The position numbers and the translations under genes were made by a program. From positions 1-60,143 of the forward strand of contig NZ_SLZR01000018.1 of assembly GCF_004341165.1 (NCBI RefSeq): a stretch of DNA of 60,143 bases, in the 5' to 3' direction. Positions 57,020 through 60,143 of the stretch are shown here, piece after piece; position 1 is the first letter of the stretch; each line of letters starts with the position of its first letter. Source of the stretch: Reinekea marinisedimentorum. Its GTDB lineage: Bacteria; Pseudomonadota; Gammaproteobacteria; Pseudomonadales; Natronospirillaceae. The notes under the pieces were generated by a model. It was given only the letters and a program-made list of their open reading frames with translations. It had not been told where the DNA came from and ran no database searches.

Positions 57020-58202
57020 GCGCAATAGCAACATTTTTTGCAACCTGATAGGCAACAGGCGGGGCAACAGAGTTTCCGATTTGCCCCAAAGCCTGATAAA
57101 CGGCCCCTGAGAGCTTCCAGCTTTCTGGAAATCCTTGCAATAAGCCAACATCCGAAACACTTAATCTAAAATGATCGTGCTTAGCGGGAAACCCTGAAGC
57201 TTTTTCTCTGTCAGCTTGAACGCCATTTGGCCATATCAGCATATCGCCCCAAGCCTTTTGGCCTGCAGAGCTATTTAATACAGAAGTTGTATTTCTCTTA
57301 CCTGTAAAAGCAGAGCGAATTGTTGGGGCTAAGCTATCAAAGCCGATATCTGGTAGTCCAAGTGCTTCCCGAACGCCCATAGTTTTTGGCTTTTCGGTAG
57401 CGAATAAGTCCTGAACATTTCTGTTTTTAGGGTTATCTAATGAGCTTTTGTCATGGGTCGGCTCTGGAATAGTAAATTTGGAAAAAGCTTTCTTTGTTTT
57501 AAAGCCAACAAAGAAAACTCGCCTTCTAATTTGCGGTACGCCATAGTCAGCTGCATGCATTTCAAATCTTACTATGTGGTAGTCGTTGAGCTGCTCCAAG
57601 ATATACTTCTGGACAAACCCTTCGAACTTTGGGTTCATTAGCCCTAATACATTTTCTGCAACAAACGCTTTTGGCTTAATGGTGTTTACCGCTCTATTGA
57701 ACTCGCCCCACATATTTCTTTCGTCATCTAAACCCCTTTGCTCTCCAGCGATGGAAAAGGGCTGGCAAGGAGGCCCGCCTTGGATTAGGTCAACTTTCCC
57801 CTTATATGCTTTCCAGTCGATAAGGGTTACATCTCCCTCGTCTGGGCCGCCATAAACCGCCCAACTAGGTCTATTGGCTTTGAGAGTGTCTTTGCAAATC
57901 GGTATCAGTTCGTAAGATGCAACATGCGTATAGCCCGCACGATCAAATCCGAGATCAAGACCTCCTCCTCCTGCAAATAGGCTTAGCGCTCTAATCCCGT
58001 TGGTTTCCAGTTGGGGCATTAGATCGTTTGGGTCTAATTTTGGGGTGTTAACTTCGTGAATAGCGTCATGTAGCCCCTGCTCTGCAGCGAGCTTAGCGAG
58101 TCGAGCCTCTTGCGAAATTCGTCTATATTCGGCTCTTTTTTCGTCAGTAATATCATATTCTTTTCTAGCTGAATTCTTGTATACGGACTGTTTTGCTGGC
58201 AC
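57012..58202 (-). CDS. DNA (cytosine-5) methyltransferase
   Basis: 396 residues. The C5-methyltransferase motifs in order: I LSLFAGGGGLDLGF, IV GGPPCQPFS (catalytic Cys), VI AENVLGL, VIII QIRRRVFFVG, and X GNSVAPPVAYQVA; the target-recognition region is about 240-340. An N-terminal charged extension of about 70 residues precedes motif I. The start is GTG 58202. It protects DNA from the adjacent endonuclease; the arrangement is convergent. Base composition is AT-rich like its partner. Confidence 0.92.
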   Translation of the reverse strand: MPAKQSVYKNSARKEYDITDEKRAEYRRISQEARLAKLAAEQGLHDAIHEVNTPKLDPNDLMPQLETNGIRALSLFAGGGGLDLGFDRAGYTHVASYELIPICKDTLKANRPSWAVYGGPDEGDVTLIDWKAYKGKVDLIQGGPPCQPFSIAGEQRGLDDERNMWGEFNRAVNTIKPKAFVAENVLGLMNPKFEGFVQKYILEQLNDYHIVRFEMHAADYGVPQIRRRVFFVGFKTKKAFSKFTIPEPTHDKSSLDNPKNRNVQDLFATEKPKTMGVREALGLPDIGFDSLAPTIRSAFTGKRNTTSVLNSSAGQKAWGDMLIWPNGVQADREKASGFPAKHDHFRLSVSDVGLLQGFPESWKLSGAVYQALGQIGNSVAPPVAYQVAKNVAIALS

Positions 58203-58288
58203 GGGCCTACCCCAAAGCTATTCTTTTAAAATATACTGTACATAATATCAGTCAAGCTTGGAAAAGTCAGCTGTTTTTTTGAAAAGAG

Positions 58289-58855
58289 TTAACAAGACAC
58301 CCACCCTAAATCATAGAGCCTTTTCCTTGCCTGATGAGGAGCTTGCGCTGCTTCAGCAGTCAAGCGAACGGCCAGAATTAATTTGATTTGACCCAAAACC
58401 GCCGATTTCAGGCACACTAAAACTTCAGCGCGGCTGAATTTCTCAATATTGTTTGAAAGAGTGTCTAAGTCAGCAGTGCACCAAGAAATTAACAAGACAT
58501 CCACTCTAAATCATAGAGCCTTCTCCTTGCCTGATGAGGAGCTTGCGCTGCTTCAGCAGTCAAGCGAACGGCCAGAATTAATTTGATTTCACCTAAAACC
58601 GCCGATTTCAGGCACACTAAAACTTCAGCGCGGCTGAATTTCTCAATATTGTTTGAATAGTTAACAAGACACCCATCCTAAATCATAGAGCATTCTCCTT
58701 GCTTGATGAGGAGCTTGTGCTGCCTCAGCTATCAAAAAACGGCCAGAATAAATGTTGAGGAACCCAAAATCGCCGATTTCAGCCACACTAAAACTTCAGC
58801 GCGGCTGAATTTCTCAATATTGTTTGAAAGAGTGTCTAAGTCAGCAGCACACCAA
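58289..58855. repeat. Three direct repeats derived from the transposon 3' end
   Basis: Copies begin TTAACAAGACA at 58289, 58489 and 58661 (periods 200 and 172; the middle copy lacks about 29 bp). Each holds GATGAGGAGCTTG, CTTCAGC-type hairpins and a perfect TTCAGC-GCG-GCTGAA stem-loop (58424-58438, 58624-58638, 58795-58809). Copies 1 and 3 end with GTGTCTAAGTCAGCAG; in copy 3 this contains the stop codon of the transposase. Confidence 0.93.
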
Positions 58856-59898
58856 CGTTTGGTATTCGCTGATAGCCCAGATCAGGTAATTTCTGCTTCA
58901 GCGAATCCAACTTTCCGGCAAAGCCTTTAAAGCTTTTTTCAAAGTGCTGGGCGCTGTAAAGCCAGTTTTTAGGTTCAATGTTTAGGCGTTTTAAGATGGG
59001 CGGCAGGTTGGCGGGTATTGCGCCTCGTTTGTCTTCACGCAGGCAGCGGCCTGTCCAATCCAGCAGTTGCAAGTAATCTTCAAGTTTGAATGGCAGGCCT
59101 TCGGGCATGGGCTGGCGTGGGTTGCCAACGAATGGGAAGAGCGTTTTTGGTTGGTGGGCTTCGGTACCGTTAGTGGGTGTTGTTTTGGTTTTTTGGATGC
59201 GTTTTTGTGCAGAGGTAAATTCGGATTGTTCCGGGGTTTCGGCCATGCTGGCACGAATGGGGTTTAGATCGACATACGCCATGCAGGCCGCGAGGGCTTG
59301 TTCATCGAGCAGTGCCTGAGATTTAAAGCGCCCTTCCCAGAATCGGCCGGTGCATTGATCTTCAGTGTTGGCTTCGCGCGCGATGCCTTCGTTTAATACG
59401 CGCATGAACAAGCTGATGTCCATTAACCGGGAACGCCAGGTATCGGTGAGTTCGTTGACGACGGTCATTTCTGCATCAGTCATGGGCTCATCCCGCAAAA
59501 ACCGAGCAGACAGATGATTGCCTTTGAACAGGCTTTGCCAGCGGGCATGAACCGCTTTATTGGAAAGTTGTTCGGCCTGCTGAGTGTTAATGTGCAAAAC
59601 CACATGGTAGTGGTTCGACATCACGGCATAGGCGCAGACATCGATGCAGAAGACTTGGCCTAATTTGAGCATTTTCTGCTCAACCCAGCCCCGTCTGTGT
59701 TCATAACTGACTCCGGTCTGAACATCAATTCCGCATAGAAATGCACGCCGCACACAGCGTGAAATGCAGTGATAGTAGGGGGTTGCGTCGATGGATACCT
59801 GAGCACTCCTTGGCTTTGGCATAATCAATCCCTGGATAAATACAGTATGTATATGCAACCAGTTGAGTGGGCTTGAGTCAAGCCTTACGGTGGGTGTC
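58296..59898 (-). mobile_element. RAYT/IS200-like element with short inverted ends
   Basis: GACACCCACC (58296-58305) and its inverse GGTGGGTGTC (59889-59898) bound a unit of about 1.6 kb holding one transposase gene and three 3' repeats. The boundaries are inferred from these matching ends; an alternative is that the real right end is any one of the three repeats. Confidence 0.65.
58836..59822 (-). CDS. REP-associated tyrosine transposase (IS200/Y1-like)
   Basis: 328 residues, beginning MPKPRSAQVSIDATPYYHCISRCVRRAFLCG, with the HUH nuclease motif in AVMSNHYHVVLHI and the family phrase GRFWEGRFKSQALLDEQALAACMAYVDLNPIRA. Single-strand transposases of this group act on short hairpins. Start ATG 59822 follows CCAGGGATT; a start 12 codons upstream is less likely. 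The frame is intact to its stop, which lies inside the last 3' repeat. Confidence 0.9.
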   Translation of the reverse strand: MPKPRSAQVSIDATPYYHCISRCVRRAFLCGIDVQTGVSYEHRRGWVEQKMLKLGQVFCIDVCAYAVMSNHYHVVLHINTQQAEQLSNKAVHARWQSLFKGNHLSARFLRDEPMTDAEMTVVNELTDTWRSRLMDISLFMRVLNEGIAREANTEDQCTGRFWEGRFKSQALLDEQALAACMAYVDLNPIRASMAETPEQSEFTSAQKRIQKTKTTPTNGTEAHQPKTLFPFVGNPRQPMPEGLPFKLEDYLQLLDWTGRCLREDKRGAIPANLPPILKRLNIEPKNWLYSAQHFEKSFKGFAGKLDSLKQKLPDLGYQRIPNVGVLLT

Positions 59899-60143
59899 TC
59901 CTTACTTCGCCTATATTTATTTTAATGCTGTAGTTGAAGAGCACAGAGCGTTAGCTGGTCAGTGTTTTATGCGCTACTAGATCAGCTGCAGATTCAGCAT
60001 TAGATTGGTCTTAATTTAGCGAGAATATTGGGTATCAGATTAAGGGGAGTCAGAGTCATTGATATTTGGCTGATATCATGAATCTGAAAGAGAGATAATA
60101 TCAAATGAAGACTACCCGTTTGACAACTGAAATTTAAATATCC
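59899..60143. other. Intergenic sequence to the window end
   Basis: 245 bp, AT-rich, without a recognised gene. A ten-codon frame at 60104 with an AGAGAG site before it is too short to call. Confidence 0.5.

Noticed and set aside
58289-58855. Possible CRISPR array or rRNA fragment
   Set aside because: The three repeats are 170-200 bp, contiguous and contain the end of the transposase gene.
60104-60136. Ten-codon frame at the window end
   Set aside because: Too short and without any supporting feature, although an AGAGAG site precedes it.

Overview
The window looks like a chromosomal segment of a marine gammaproteobacterium, most likely of the Oceanospirillales/Saccharospirillaceae type. This is inferred from the Pseudomonas-like order birA-coaX-SPOR gene-tRNAs-tuf-secE-nusG-rplKAJL-rpoBC-rpsLG-fusA-tuf, from protein sequence features and from a mid-range GC content. 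No species can be named from sequence alone.

Layout. 1-2400: a 7-bp tandem repeat array, then a second EF-G gene (fusA2 type) on the minus strand. 2474-4823: birA, coaX and a SPOR-like membrane protein, overlapping. 4943-6616: a tRNA-Tyr/Gly/Thr-tuf operon. 6794-23440: tRNA-Trp, secE-nusG, the rplKAJL-rpoBC cluster and the str operon (rpsL, rpsG, fusA, tuf). This ends at a terminator and is not followed by the S10 operon. 23586-29127: htpX, then glgB-glgX. 29201-37806: a signalling and envelope-stress region holding a GAF/ATPase protein without its phospho-acceptor histidine, a CheW, a BaeS/BaeR-like two-component system, four small secreted Spy/CpxP-like paralogues and a CheV. 37814-45172: yajQ, a 3-hydroxyacyl-CoA dehydrogenase, a P1B-type ATPase that has lost its catalytic residues, a NUDIX protein, a K+ channel and a two-domain PPK2 kinase. 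45377-49494: a translationally coupled three-gene periplasmic operon (amidohydrolase, YtkA-like protein, di-haem peroxidase/MauG family), then a DUF1566-type lipoprotein. 49574-49668: a structured palindromic element. 49744-55817: a GST, a VOC protein, and a TetR regulator divergent from an RND efflux pair. 55900-60143: an AT-rich accessory region with a type II restriction-modification pair and a RAYT/IS200-like transposase followed by three copies of a 3'-end repeat.

How the parts fit. The first 23 kb is core transcription and translation machinery with two unusual points. There are two EF-G and two clearly diverged EF-Tu genes, and the str-operon copies look less codon-optimised; the second tuf also has its Shine-Dalgarno sequence buried in a hairpin. 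The BaeSR-like pair beside four Spy-like proteins suggests a local envelope-stress regulon. The most unusual single gene is the P-type ATPase pseudoenzyme at 39405-41636. It keeps the CPC metal site but has Ser for the phosphorylated Asp, and the TGE, TGD and GDGxND motifs are also altered, yet the reading frame is fully intact.
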